From Phlebopus portentosus (taxonomy: Eukaryota; Basidiomycota; Agaricomycetes; Boletales; Boletinellaceae): a DNA stretch of 64,000 nucleotides. Shown here one piece after another: positions 38,292-49,270 of the stretch. Numbering within the stretch: position 1 is the stretch's first letter; the number at the start of each line of letters is the position of its first letter. The notes under the pieces were generated by a model that worked only from the letters and a program-made list of their open reading frames with translations, was not told the origin of the DNA and made no database searches. The stretch covers positions 310,001 through 374,000 of the forward strand of contig JAYXKI010000005.1 of assembly GCA_037892935.1 (NCBI GenBank), in the 5' to 3' direction. Position numbers and translations under genes: made by a program.

Positions 38292-40225
38292 ATGTCTTTC
38301 TCGTATGCTCAAGTGGCTAACGCAATGTACAGGCGAGGCTCGACCCCCTCGACTCCGGCACTGTCGCGTTCTGGCTCGTCTGCGAGCAGTTCGACATTCA
38401 GGAACGTCACCAATACGACTCCTGGCGCAGGCAAAGGAGCTGTCCCCGACACGCCAACGGTAAGACATTACCCATACTCTCAGGCGTGACCTGCTGACTC
38501 CTTGACAGGTCTCCCAGTCGCGCGCCAGTGCAAAAGGAATCGCGTCCGCCCCTGCTGTCGCGGCAGTTGCACAAGACGCCTCCTCGACGCAAGCCACGCC
38601 GAAGGTAAAAACATTATCCAATACTCTCAAACGCGTCCTGAAGACTCCTTGACAGGTGTCTCAGTCGCGTGCCAACAGAAAAGAAGATGCGAATGGCTCC
38701 GATGTCAGGGAAGTCGCGAAGCACGCGTCTTTGATGCAAGCCGCGAGACTCAGGGAGCCCAAGGCCCGGATGCGTACGTCGTAGTGTCTTGATTCCTTCT
38801 ATGCGCTAACCGTCGGGTTGCATTTCTAAGTGAAAGAAAATGCGACTGCACCTGCAGTGAAGGCTGTCGAAGAGGACGCGTCCTCGACGCGCCGCCCGAA
38901 GCGCAAGGCAGCTACAGAGGCCCACATGCGTAATTCTCGTTGTTCTGGCTCATGTAGGGACTAATACTCTCTTCTTTAGACTGGGAGTCCATCAAAAAGA
39001 AGACACGCGGCTCTAAGAAAGCTCGCGTTGCCGGTGCTGGCGACGCGAACGACTTCTTCGCGATGCCGCCGCCTTGTTCCCCTCCGGGATCGGACGTGAT
39101 GCGCACAGTCAGGCAGCCTGCGCCGCGTGGTGCGCTTCGCATTTTATAGTTCTACGAAACTGAAGGGCTGACGTTGGTATAGACAAGTCAGCCTCCAAGT
39201 TCCGCGTGTGGCGTGTCGAAGAGTCCGACGCGCCTTCCTCGACTCTGAGTGATGCGGAAGGTCCCTCTCCCGAAGAGATAAGGCAGATAATGCGAAACTC
39301 CCCCGAGGAGGAGTACGTATCGAAGCGTAGGGAAATGAAGGCACGCAAGAAAGGTAAATAACAGACTGGTTTAATTTCAAGTGTCTCATTCGTCGATTAG
39401 CCGAAGAAGCGCGCCGTCTTGCAGAACAGAACAAGAAAGGCAAGTGTGTACGAGTCGGCTCATAATCATTCTAATGGCGCATTTAGCTTCAGGTATGTGG
39501 CAAAGCAAGACTAACAAGGGTATAGGCAAACAAAGAGCCTCGTCGAATGATCGCGTGAAGACAACGCTCATAGGCAAGAAACTTGCGGTGAGTAGCATAG
39601 ATTATATTTTAGACTCCCAACTCCCTACTGCATTTGTAAACAGATCAAACAAGAGGAAACCGATGAAGAATATTTATACGGTCCAGACACTGACGAGGAT
39701 GAGAGCTGCGCATCCTTATGTGAAGATACCGAAGGCTCGGTAGTCGATGATGAAGATTCGGATGACTTCAAAGAGGATGAGGTGCGTGGCAGCATTGATT
39801 TGCGCCCACATGTTATTTCACGCTTTCCAGGATGCGCACATTCTTTCCGGGGAGACGACTGATGAAGACTCCGATGGTGTCGCCGGGACTACACGAGCCG
39901 TGGCGAGTCGTGCTCTTCCATTGGCAGCGAAATGTCGTGGCCGCACTGCCACAAAGCTGCAGGAAGAAGTAAGTATATGCCTCTTCTGGGGCAGTCATAC
40001 TCACAGGTGCTGTAGGCGGTGTTCGTCAATTTGCTTGATGGCGACAGTGATGAAGAGCATGCTGATGGCCCTACTGTGGAACCTGAGGCGGTTGCGGAAG
40101 CGCAACCCATTGCCTACGATGTTCGTGGGGATCCAGCTCTGCCACCACCTCACGAAGCTCCCTTTGACGCAGCAATTGCAGTCGAACCGGATGCTAACTC
40201 CATCGACATCGTCAATCCGGCACAT
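38292..40225 (+). pseudogene. Uncharacterised intron-rich gene of the giant element, 5' part (split by gypsy element)
   Basis: ATG 38292 gives MSFSYAQVANAMYRRG. About ten exons with 45-70 bp introns encode a Ser/Thr/Ala-rich, then highly charged nuclear-looking protein: SIKKKTRGSKKARVAGAGD, EEARRLAEQNKK, and long Asp/Glu stretches near 39670-39780 and 40030-40100. Exons 2 and 3 are tandem copies (both start VSQSRA). The last exon reads to INPAH-type codons at 40225, where the LTR begins. Joining to 46884 keeps the frame exactly (NPAH/PLLGNQPP), so this and 46879-47879 are one gene. The only stop seen before the join comes from LTR sequence. Confidence 0.7.
38460..38752 (+). repeat. Tandem duplication of an intron+exon unit (147 bp)
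   Basis: The introns 38460-38508 and 38605-38655 and the exons that follow them are similar. Both introns end CTCCTTGACAG and both exons start with codons for VSQSRA. Exon starts are 147 bp apart. Confidence 0.75.
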
Positions 40226-40683
40226 TGTTAGGCGGACAGCTCAAGGACTGAGTTGAGGCAGGCCAACACAACAACAAACAAGCGTGAATGAGATAATCCC
40301 AAACACGTCGCTCAGGTCAAGACAGCTAAGACGAGGCTTAAGTCCAGACCGTCGAACGCTAGGTCGCAGTGAAGGTAAGTAGAATTCAGCAAACTAATAA
40401 TACAAGAGTAGATACCTAGGTCGCAGTGAAGGTAAGTAGAATAGAAAGACAAGGAACGAAAGAGTCAAACTATCTACTTATATAGACTTTGGGCACGGGA
40501 AAGGTCTACCTTAATGGGAAGTCACATGACAAGGAATGGGATGATTAGTGAGCGTGATAGAACATTGTGGAATGTTCCGGCAAAAGGATGAATAAGCACA
40601 TAAGAAAAATAAAAGAAAAGAAAAAGAATATTAAAATAAATGATGACGTCAGAAAAGAAAAGGAAAATGTTCGAGTCCTTACA
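40226..40683 (-). repeat. LTR (3' LTR in element orientation)
   Basis: 458 bp, TG...CA. It contains an internal direct repeat of CTAGGTCGCAGTGAAGGTAA and seven more bases at 40359 and 40416 (57 bp apart), also present in the other LTR. Confidence 0.95.
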
Positions 40684-43600
40684 TCACCCCCCCTTCAAGG
40701 TTGGGCGTCCCGACCAACCACATAAGCCTTCTGAGGACGTGAACTTGTACAGCGCTCGCAGGCTTTGTCGAGGTATCGTTAACTTCCTTGGAGCTCCAGG
40801 ATGTTTGCGGTAGAATTCTTGAATTGACTCCTGCGCATTATCCTTGACGTCAGATTCTGGCTGCCAAGTCGCTTCCTCATATCCAACCCACTTGACCAAG
40901 AATTGGAGCTTGCCTCGATGCAGACGCGAGTCGAGTATTTCTTCAACCTCGTACTCCTCCTGCTCATCAATGATCACTGGCAGTGGTGGAGGTGGTTTCT
41001 TCTGCGATTCAAAGGACGGTTGGACGGCTGGTTTGAGCAAGATCTTATTGAAAACTGGATGGACCTTCTTCCAGGTCTTCGGTAGTTTGAGTCTGTATGC
41101 GCTTGCGCCAACCTTTTCCACTACCTCGAAGGGACCGAACCATTTATCATCCATCTTCTTCATCAGTCGGATCGTCTTGATATTTCGTCCATCTAAGAAG
41201 ACTTTCTGCCCTGCTTCATAGGTAATGGACTTCCCAGCATGGCGGTCGTAGAAACGCTTCATGTCTTCGTTTGCTTAGGTTAGGTTACCTTGAGCGAGTT
41301 CATGCACCTCCTTGACATGCTTGGCAAATTCTTCTGCTGACAGGTTCGATGATGCCATTCCAACCCCCGTGAAGTCTAAGGGGTGCATTCCCGTATTGAC
41401 GAAGAAGGGAGATAGCTTCGTCGCTGAATGTTCACAGTTGTTGTATGCGAATTCTGCGAGAGCCAGCCAGTCCGCCCAGTCCGACTGCCAATGGTTGACG
41501 TATAGCTGCAGGTATTGTTCTAGTTCCTGATTAACCCGCTCTGTCTGTCTGTCAGTTTGTGGGTGATACGCTGTCAATGGGTTGCCTTCAATGTGGAGGA
41601 GCTTGTACAACTCCTTCATCATCTTTGCGTCGAATTGCACCCCTCAGTCATGAATGATCTTCTGTGGTAGTCCGTGTAATCGGAAGACGTGGTCTCTGTA
41701 GATCCTAGCCATGCCTTCCGCCGTTAACTTTGTCGTTGTTGGAATTGCATGGATTTGTTTGCTAAAGCGATCGACCACTACGCAAATCGCATTGAACCCA
41801 TTCGATTCTGGCAACTCTCCGATTAGGTCGACTGTGACAATCTGCCATGGCGCCTCCGGCACCTCATTAGGGTGCAAAACCTTTGCTCTCATTGTCCTTA
41901 GAGCCTTTGTCTGCTGACAACGATCACACCCCCGCACATACACCCGCACATCTGCACTCATCCTCGGCCACCAGTACCTGCGTGCTATCAGCTGGATCGT
42001 CTTTGTTGCTCCTGGATGTCCTGCCAGGGTCGAGTCATGGTGTTCCTTCATGATGTCCTCTCTGATGCTCGCTGGTACATATAGCCGGCGGCCCTTTCTC
42101 CACATGTCCCCTCTCTTCTCGACGTCCTTCAGCCTCACTCCCTCGTCCTCTTGTCTCTGCGCTTCCACGACCTTTTCAATGAGTACTTCTCTTGACATCT
42201 GAACCATTCCTCTAACCAGCCATTCCTTCTTGATGAAAGTCACATTCTCATTATCACGCTCGCCCTTGTCATAATCCGCCCGGCGTGACAACAGATCAGC
42301 TTTTCCCAATGTCTTTCCAGGTTTATGGACTAGCGTGAAATCGAACTCAGCTAAATCGAGTCACCAATGAGCTTGTCGACAATTTAGCTTCTGCGGTGAT
42401 TGGAAGTACGTTAGATTTGCATGGTCTGTCCATACCTCAAATGGTTGGTTAGCTCCCTGGAGATATTGTCGCCATTCCTTTAGGGCTTGAACAATGGCAA
42501 GCATTTCCTTGTCGTAAATCTCATAGTTTCGCTCCGCCTCTAGGAATGTTGATGACCGATAAGCGATCACCTTCCATTTGCCATCTTGTTTCTGGAGAAG
42601 GACTCCACCAGTCGCAAAATCCGACGCATCTGCTTCTACACGGAAAGGGTCCTCATTGTTGGGTATCGCTAACACGGGAGGACTACTCAAACGACGCTTC
42701 AATTCCTCAAACGCTGCCTGCTCATCTTCGCCCCATTTCCATTCCACCTTACCCGTTAGGGTAGTCAAGGGTTTGACGACCGAACTGTAATCCTTAACAA
42801 AATGTCGCAACCAATTTCCTAATCCCAGGAATTGTTGCAGTTCGTGGACGTTCCTTGGAACTGGCCAGTTCTGTACTGCCGCCGTCTTCTTGGGATCCAT
42901 TCGAACTTCGCCATTGCCAATAATGTGTCCGAGGTACTTGACTGTGTCAACTTCGAACTCGCACTTCTGCGGCTTTAGGAAAAGTCCGTTTTGGCGAAGG
43001 ATCTCAAAGACTCGTTTGGTGCGTCTGCGATGTTCTTCTAGATCATTCGAGAAGATGAGAATGTCATCGAGGTAAATGATGACGACACCCTCATGAATTA
43101 GCTCCCAAAAGATGTCATTCATAAAGCCTTGGAACGTCGCTGGTGCATTATACAAGCCAAAGAACATGACTGTGGGTTCGAATAAGCCTAGATTTGTCTG
43201 GAACGCTGCCTTCCACTCGTCTCCCTCGCGAATCTGGATGTTGTAGTATCCCCAACGAACATCGAGCTTCGTGATGTACCTTGCATCCTTAACCTTGTTG
43301 ATGAGCTCATTTATCAGTGGCAATGGGTATTTGTTCTTGACCGTCCCTTCGTTGAGCTTTCGATAGTCTTGGATTGCTCGTAAGCTCCCATCCTCTTTCT
43401 TGATAAAGAAGAATGGTGACGCCATTGGAGACTTCGACTGTCGGATACGTCCTGACGCTAGGTTTTCCTCAATGAACTCCCTCATCGCTTCTTGTTCTTT
43501 TGGCGATAACGGGTAAACCTTGCAGTCGCTGGGTTTGAAATCCGGTTTCAGGTCAATAGCGTGGTCCCACGTTTGGTGGTTTGGTAAGCGTTCGAATGAT

Positions 43601-44508
43601 TCCTCACTAAAGACGTCGGCGTATTCCTCCAGGTAAGGTGGCCATTTTGCCGCTTCCTTCATCCACACATTCCTCACAAACTCTTCATCTATCTCCTCGC
43701 TCGACAGTGGCGACTCACATTCATCAGGGCAACGGGTGAACTTAACTGTTCCTAACCTCCAATCAATCTCAGGATTATGCTTCGTCAACCAGTCATATCC
43801 GAGGAAGATGTTGCTTGACGCTAAGGATGTCACTGCCAGTCAAATCTCTTCCTCGTGTTTCCCAAAGAACATTCATATGACTACGTATTCCTTGATCAAT
43901 CCAGCCTCGTTGCTTGTTCCGTCAGCATTGAAGACTGGTCTAGGCCGAATGTACCTTTGGGTGGGGAAACCATACTGTTTGACAAAACCTTTGTCGATGC
44001 ATGAGCCCATGCACCCTGAGTCGATCAGTGCATGAGCATCAATGAGGTTTTCCTCTTCAAGTAGGGGGTTTGACAAGTCTACTTCATCATCACCTGCTAC
44101 CTTTGGGTGTACGATGCTAACGAAGGCGTCCAACTCCTTTCCTCCCGCCCGTCGCACGAACTGATCTGCGTCCACAATGCCCTCGCGCCATATCTCAGCC
44201 GCACGTCTGCCTACTACATCCCACACTGCTTCAGTGACATTCGCCTGAGCAACAACGTTCTCGCGGTAAGGTGCTTCTGCCACAACCTCATTTTTTATAG
44301 TGGTTTGATTCCGCTCTTCCTCTCTCAATTTGCCTGCTTGCGCATCTGTTCTTCTGACAAATAAATCTTCATAGACTTCGAAGTCATCGTTGTCATCTTC
44401 AGATTCATCTGGCAGCACGTCGGTAAGGATCTTTCGAAGGATGAAACCGTCACTGGTATTCACATCTTGATATTGTACAACAGAACGATTATATTTTAAC
44501 GAGTCCAA
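40684..44508 (-). pseudogene. gypsy pol: protease, reverse transcriptase, RNase H, integrase, chromodomain; five in-frame stops
   Basis: Domains in order on the minus strand are an aspartic protease with IDSGCMGSCID (about 44010), a reverse transcriptase with the YLDDILIF active site (about 43060-43085), RNase H with EADASDFATGG and DHANLTYF, and an integrase zinc finger with H-H-C-C spacing (HHDSTLAGHPG, CDRCQQTK, about 41900-42050). The integrase core follows (VDLIGELPESNG, VVVDRFSKQ), and a C-terminal chromodomain (EVEEILDSRL, WVGYEEATWQP, about 40800-40960) that steers insertion in chromoviruses. One frame runs throughout but is broken at 43873-43875, 43840-43842, 42361-42363, 41644-41646 (all TGA) and 41275-41277 (TAA). 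pol is in a different frame from gag, with about 40 bp between them. Confidence 0.92.
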
Positions 44509-44549
44509 CGAAAAGAGTCCTTTAGGAGACCGACCAGTCGTTCCGACGT

Positions 44550-45791
44550 CTACGCCTGGTCTTCTGGAAAACCCTCGCCTTCTATGAGTTCTTCCAGCTC
44601 AGCGGGTACCGCTCGTACATCGACGTCATCGTCCTCTTCGAAGGAGGATTCCTTTGCTTGGCCGAGTTCCTCGAAGAGCACCTTTCTGTCTGCTGGGACG
44701 AAGGCTGCGATGATGGCACGTATTGCTTCACGACCTCGCGGGCATTCCCTGATGTAGTGGCCCACCTGACCACACTTGTAACAAGAACGTGTACGACGCG
44801 CCTGGTTCATCATCACATCCATGGGTTGTCCTAAGCCTCCATACGTTACTCCTGTAGCATCACGACGATCTTGAGCGGGGGGTATGAAAGGACGGGCTGC
44901 TTGTTGAGGCGGCATAAAACGTCTCATTGGTGGTGTCGGAGCTGGTTTCATCGCTGTCGAACTAATTGTCTTTCTCCGATGTTCAGCCATCAGGTCCCTG
45001 ATTTGGCGCTCGACCCTGTCGACCTTGACGGCGGCCTTCTTGAACTCTTCGTACGACGTCGGTTCATTGGGCAATCTCATGACCCCTTCCACAACCTTCG
45101 GGTTTAGCGCCCTCTTCAGGCGACTCATCAACCATTCGTCGTGTGCCTCTGTTGCTAGGCCAGCATCCACTCGACAAATGTCAAACTTGTTGAAAAACTC
45201 GTCGGCGTTGAGGTCTCCTTGGTACATCGCATCTAGTCGTTCGAAGGCCTTTTGGGATCTGGCAGGGTCATCGAACGAAGTGTCCAGCTTCTTTAAGAAG
45301 GCATCCCAGGTGTCCGTGAACGTCAGGTTGCCATCTGCATCGACTGCTCCACTGGTGTAACTCTCTGCCCAGCGAGCCGCAGCACCACTCTTTATGTACG
45401 ACAGGGCGAACATAATCTTACTCTTGTTCGTCCGGAACTCTGACTCAGATGCGTAGATGTAGAGGCGCAGCTCTCGCTTGAAGTCCACGTAATCGTGTTC
45501 ACCATCAAAGTCTCTTGGTTTGGCGACGTGGACCTTCTTCGACACCTTTGATCCTTGGTTTGCACCTTCGCCTGCAGCTTGGAGCGCTAGTGCGACCGCC
45601 GTTGTGAGATCAGTCATCGCTTCCTTCGATAAAGACATCTCGTGTTCTTCTTCTTCTTCTTCGTCTTCTTCACTCGGTATAAGCGGCGCTGGTTCTCGGA
45701 ACTTTCTAAACGCCGGAGAAGGCTCGACAGTGGGGGCCAACGCTTGAGTGGTCGAACCCGATGGTTCTGGTAAGGGGGCCGTTGGTTGCAT
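44550..45791 (-). CDS. gypsy gag (capsid and nucleocapsid)
   Basis: 413 residues. A Pro/Thr-rich start and an acidic stretch (SEEDEEEEEEHEM) precede the retrotransposon gag domain (DFDGEHDYVDFKRELRLYIY, SRLKRALNPKVVEGVM). One CCHC zinc knuckle, CYKCGQVGHYIRECP (about 44740-44785), binds nucleic acid. The tail is acidic. The frame is intact, unlike pol. Confidence 0.92.
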   Translation of the reverse strand: MQPTAPLPEPSGSTTQALAPTVEPSPAFRKFREPAPLIPSEEDEEEEEEHEMSLSKEAMTDLTTAVALALQAAGEGANQGSKVSKKVHVAKPRDFDGEHDYVDFKRELRLYIYASESEFRTNKSKIMFALSYIKSGAAARWAESYTSGAVDADGNLTFTDTWDAFLKKLDTSFDDPARSQKAFERLDAMYQGDLNADEFFNKFDICRVDAGLATEAHDEWLMSRLKRALNPKVVEGVMRLPNEPTSYEEFKKAAVKVDRVERQIRDLMAEHRRKTISSTAMKPAPTPPMRRFMPPQQAARPFIPPAQDRRDATGVTYGGLGQPMDVMMNQARRTRSCYKCGQVGHYIRECPRGREAIRAIIAAFVPADRKVLFEELGQAKESSFEEDDDVDVRAVPAELEELIEGEGFPEDQA

Positions 45792-46420
45792 CGGAGTAGG
45801 AGGTGAGGGCTCGTCTACGTCGCCTTCTTATTTCACTCTCCAGTGGATGGACCTTCCTTCCCTCTGGGAGTACCACCTCTTGGCAGTCTCGTCCCACCAG
45901 GCGCCGAAGACTTGATTTCCTGCTTTGACGATATAATGTCCCCGCGAGGCGCTCCACCTAGAGTTCGCAGGGAGGGCCGCTCGTTGCTCGTCAGTTAGCT
46001 CCACCTTGATAGGCTGGGGGTGGAACGGGGATCGGGATGCTGTTCGGGCGGGGCCGACTTCGGATAACCGGCTCGTCTTTGAAATTGACGACTAAACGAA
46101 AGGCTCCGAGGTAGATAATGAAGGAGATACTTGTCGACGACTGGACTCTATGCGTTACCCACGAGAAGGTTTGATGGGAGTTCCAGAGAAGGGTGATTTG
46201 GAGCACCACGGTGATGTGATTGGTTGATACTTCGGGTACTATCGGGTCACGTCGGAGTCAATCGGACTTCGACGGGCAAGATAGGGGTTTGTTGTCTGCA
46301 CGGTAGGAACCGGGTTTCGTTCAATGTCGTCCTTCGAAGATATACTTCAGGGGACACGTCACAGGCGAGCGCTCGACGATAACGGAATCGGGCGTGAGCC
46401 AGAGGTCGGTCTTTCTATTA
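45792..46420 (-). other. gypsy 5' untranslated leader
   Basis: Between gag and the upstream LTR. No coding frame is supported. The primer-binding site should lie just inside 46420, but no standard tRNA 3' end complement was recognised there. Confidence 0.6.
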
Positions 46421-46878
46421 TGTTAGGCGGACGGCTCAAGGACTGAGTCGAGGCAGGCCAACACAACAACAAACAAGCGTGAATGAGATAATCCCAAACA
46501 CGTCGCTCAGGTCAAGACAGCTAAGACGAGGCTTAAGTCCAGACCGTCGAACGCTAGGTCGCAGTGAAGGTAAGTAGAATTCAGCAAACTAATAATATAA
46601 GAGTAGATACCTAGGTCGCAGTGAAGGTAAGTAGAATAGAAAGACAAGGAACGAAAGAGTCAAACTATCTACTTATATAGACTTTGGGCACGGGAAAGGT
46701 CTACCCTAATGGGAAGTCACATGACAAGGAATGGGATGATTAGTGAGCGTGATAGAACATTGTGGAATGTTCCGGCAAAAGGATGAATAAGCGCATAAGA
46801 AAAATAAAAGAAAAGAAAAAGAATATTAAAATAAATGATGACGTCAGAAAAGAAAAGGAAAATGTTCGAGTCCTTACA
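46421..46878 (-). repeat. LTR (5' LTR in element orientation)
   Basis: 458 bp, matching 40226-40683 except for about five transitions. Confidence 0.95.
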
Positions 46879-47879
46879 CACATCCGCTGTTGGGTAACCA
46901 GCCGCCAAAGGTCAAGGCCGTCGTGGTCGAAACGAACAAACTAATGGGAAGCACCATTCTCCTGAATGGTGTACTCATGGACCACGACGATCGCAACGGT
47001 GCCATCATCAAGCTTGGTGTCAAAGTAGCCCTTCGGCTCGGTCATCGAGACCTGGCCGCTACTATCGAGCACATTGGGACTCCACAATCTCAAGGCTTCT
47101 ACAGACTGGTAAGTATCTTTCATTTTCCGAATGTTTTACTGACGCATTTGAGCAGGTTGGGGAACGCGTGAGCACCATTCACGGGAACATGAAGAACACC
47201 ATCAAGCCTGCACTTTCTGCATACAGCGTACCGCTGCAGTGCGAAGAAGCAGACCAAACCATCGCATACCTCAAGAAAGATCGGAGATACATTTATTCTA
47301 GTCCAGACGTGGTGAGTGAGTTTGTGTTGGTCTTTCTATTGCTCAATGTCCTTCGTAGCCGCACTGGCAAACGGCATACATGCACCCAGCGATCGTGCAC
47401 GCCCTTCACATTCTTCTTTTCGAGCCTATTAGACCTGCCAGAATGGCAATCGCAACATACGACCCCGACATCTTCCAGCCTGCGGATGATGCATACGGTT
47501 TTGAGAAGGAAATTCCTGATACAATGGTTGCCAGTGCAGCAACTTTGGTAACCGCTTCGCTAATACATACAGAATGGATGTGACAGTGTCTCTTTCAGAT
47601 ATTCTACACATTGGACTGCCTCGTTCGAGATTGCAAGAGTTGCAGGAGACAACCTGATATAACTGATGACCTTTACAGAAAGGAATTCTTGTTCCACTCT
47701 AGGACCATGGAGTACCTTCGTGGTAAGCCTAAAATCCATCATGAACGCCTCAGTTGGCTCTACTGCGCCGTTCAAGAGTAGGTTTTCATGATTCTATCAT
47801 TTTACTACACTGATAATATGTCTGCAGACAACTCGACACGCCGGATCTCGACGATGAGGATGCACTGAAGTGGGAGTGA
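46879..47879 (+). pseudogene. Uncharacterised gene of the giant element, 3' part (continuation of 38292-40225)
   Basis: After the duplicated CACAT the coding frame resumes (PLLGNQPPKVKAVVVETNK). Exons separated by short introns follow: NGVLMDHDDRNGAIIKLGV, GFYRL/VGERVSTIHGNMKN, MHPAIVHALHILLFEP, EKEIPDTMVASAAT and IFYTLDCLVRDCKSC. The last exon joins AVQ/E to QLDTPDLDDEDALKWE with stop 47877-47879. The helical layout, with an alternation of conserved hydrophobics and an ATL-type segment near the end, is reminiscent of the DUF6532-type domain found in many agaricomycete proteins. That assignment is weak. Confidence 0.6.
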
Positions 47880-48168
47880 AGTCCTAAGCATAACCATTCT
47901 CATTGTATATGCAACATATATGTTATTATGCTGGATTGTATGTCGAATAGCTCAATATGCATGCCTATGATTTGGACTTTTTGCGTCCCATTCAAAAATT
48001 GACCGAAAAGAACACCTGAGAATTGATCGGAACTTGCCGGAACGGCTTGGAACACGGAACGGGGTCCGGGAATGTATTAGAATAGAAATTTTTAGATTAC
48101 ATGGAATTTCTACGGAATTTTTGCCCGAATTCTCCGAATTCTGGCCATTCTAAGGTATTCCGGACATG
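47880..48168. other. Right subterminal region of the giant element
   Basis: Non-coding. It contains repeated CGGAAC/GGAAC and CCGAATTC motifs (48025-48150), likely subterminal repeats. Confidence 0.45.
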
Positions 48169-48183
48169 AGGTTTTTCCTGATG

Positions 48184-48870
48184 TTGTCCACGTCTGTGTC
48201 CCATTCCTCAAAAATATCCGTCTTTATTTCTTCGCCGTTCGAATAATGGGTCCCAATCCAGCAAATAACGTAGAAGAATGACTCCCAGTCAAATCTTTCG
48301 AGGTGTGTGTGTGTGTGGGGGGGGGTTGTCCTGCGAGAAGTTCCTTTGACATGAAACGCCGAGTCCCAGTTCGCCGTCCGTGGTGGACTTCGCCGCCCGG
48401 TTCCCCACCAGAAGTCAGATCAAAATCAATTAAGACTGCATGTACAGCGCCGTCGTTATTGTAGCGTGCCATCAAGTTATGAAGACTGATATCACGATGG
48501 AGAATGTGTTCTTTGTTGTTGAACAAGAAATGGTGTGCTATTCCAAGGAAACAGTCAGAAGGAGAGAAACAGTCAGAAGGGGAGACATTGAACGAAAATC
48601 AAACGCACCTAGCACGATGTCCCGGATAGCTTGCTTGAAATTGTCCAGGTTCGTCAATTCAAACATTGGACGAAGGCGCTCCCGGACTATTACGCGAGAG
48701 GTGCGATTCCCAGTCTCGTTGAGATTTTTGTAATATTCCACTGTTCTGCATTGGAAATACTGTTCTCCCTTCAGATTATCGATCTTTCTCGCTAATTCGT
48801 CCATCCGAAAGGGATCCGCAAGGCTCTTATCATGTATTGCTCACGATCAGTACCAGCGTCGAGCTTCAAG
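48184..48870 (-). pseudogene. FunK1 kinase D: 5' half of the split copy (continues in C)
   Basis: Fragments of the kinase from NRTSRVIVRERLRPMFELTN through HILHRDISLHNLMARY and VLIDFDLTSGGE to WDTDVD, ending where the right TIR starts. The frame breaks near 48310-48330 in a GT/G run (GTGTGTGTGTGGGGGGGGG). Together with C it makes one truncated unit equivalent to B, E and G. Confidence 0.8.
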
Positions 48871-48879
48871 AGGTTTTAT

Positions 48880-48946
48880 TTCTGACGAGGAGATACTTGG
48901 CAGTGAGGTCACCCGTGAGAAGATCCCGGCAGTGATAAAGCAGTAA
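48880..48946 (+). pseudogene. Plus-strand FunK1 C-terminal remnant (next to D)
   Basis: Reads SDEEILGSEVTREKIPAVIK followed by Gln and a stop at 48944-48946. This clearly matches the C terminus of kinase A (DEETLGGHVTWEKFWGFIKQ). It directly abuts the truncated 5' end of D. Confidence 0.7.
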
Positions 48947-49270
48947 TAGTGGCCCAGCAACATTATTATTACAAACTCCCAGCATACATAGACGCATCTT
49001 CAGTATAGCAGGCATATTCTCTTCATCGCTTGAAATATATTTGAACTATGCTTTAGCCATAGCCTACAGAGACGAAGGCAGACACAGCTTGCATGGGGTA
49101 AGCAAGGATAATATCCCAGGAGGTCATATCCATAAATAGGCCGATTATATTGTTATTGGAGGATCTAAGCGTCTACGAGTTACAGCTCGAATAATAAGGC
49201 GACTTACGAATTAAGCTCACGACTTAGATTATACATCTGATCCTACGAGACCCCAAACCCCTGGTCCACA
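48947..49270. repeat. Spacer between truncated kinase units D and E
   Basis: A diverged version of the unit spacer (GGAGGATCTAAGCGTCTACG region). No gene. Confidence 0.5.

Larger units (their letters stand above)
40221..46883 (-). mobile_element. Ty3/gypsy chromovirus-type LTR retrotransposon, minus orientation
   Basis: LTRs of 458 bp at 40226-40683 and 46421-46878 (TGTTAGG...CCTTACA) are flanked by the 5 bp target duplication CACAT (40221-40225 and 46879-46883). gag and pol read on the minus strand. A polypurine tract (GAAGGGGGGGTGA on the minus strand, complement of about 40684-40698) lies directly inside the downstream LTR. I could not identify a convincing tRNA primer-binding site next to 46420. 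The LTRs differ at about five positions, all transitions, so insertion is recent. pol has five in-frame stops, so the copy is non-autonomous. Confidence 0.95.
28808..48183. mobile_element. Giant TIR transposon (19.4 kb) with Plavaka transposase and cargo genes
   Basis: The left end CATCAGGAAAAACCT (28808) and the right end, which is its complement AGGTTTTTCCTGATG (48169-48183), form a 15 bp perfect inverted repeat. It continues imperfectly with CGGAA on both sides. The element interrupts a FunK1 copy whose halves (C and D) are otherwise contiguous, with a TT duplication (28806-28807 and 48184-48185). Inside are the Plavaka transposase (-), an Spt5-like gene (+) and an intron-rich gene (+). 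Transposase end to left TIR is 378 bp, and last cargo gene end to right TIR is 304 bp, so the genes fill the element. Removing the nested gypsy element and its extra TSD leaves about 12.7 kb. That the transposase moves this element is inference from position. Confidence 0.75.

Noticed and set aside
46380..46420. tRNA primer-binding site of the gypsy element
   Set aside because: The bases just inside the LTR do not match the initiator-Met tRNA end, and no other tRNA match could be shown by eye.
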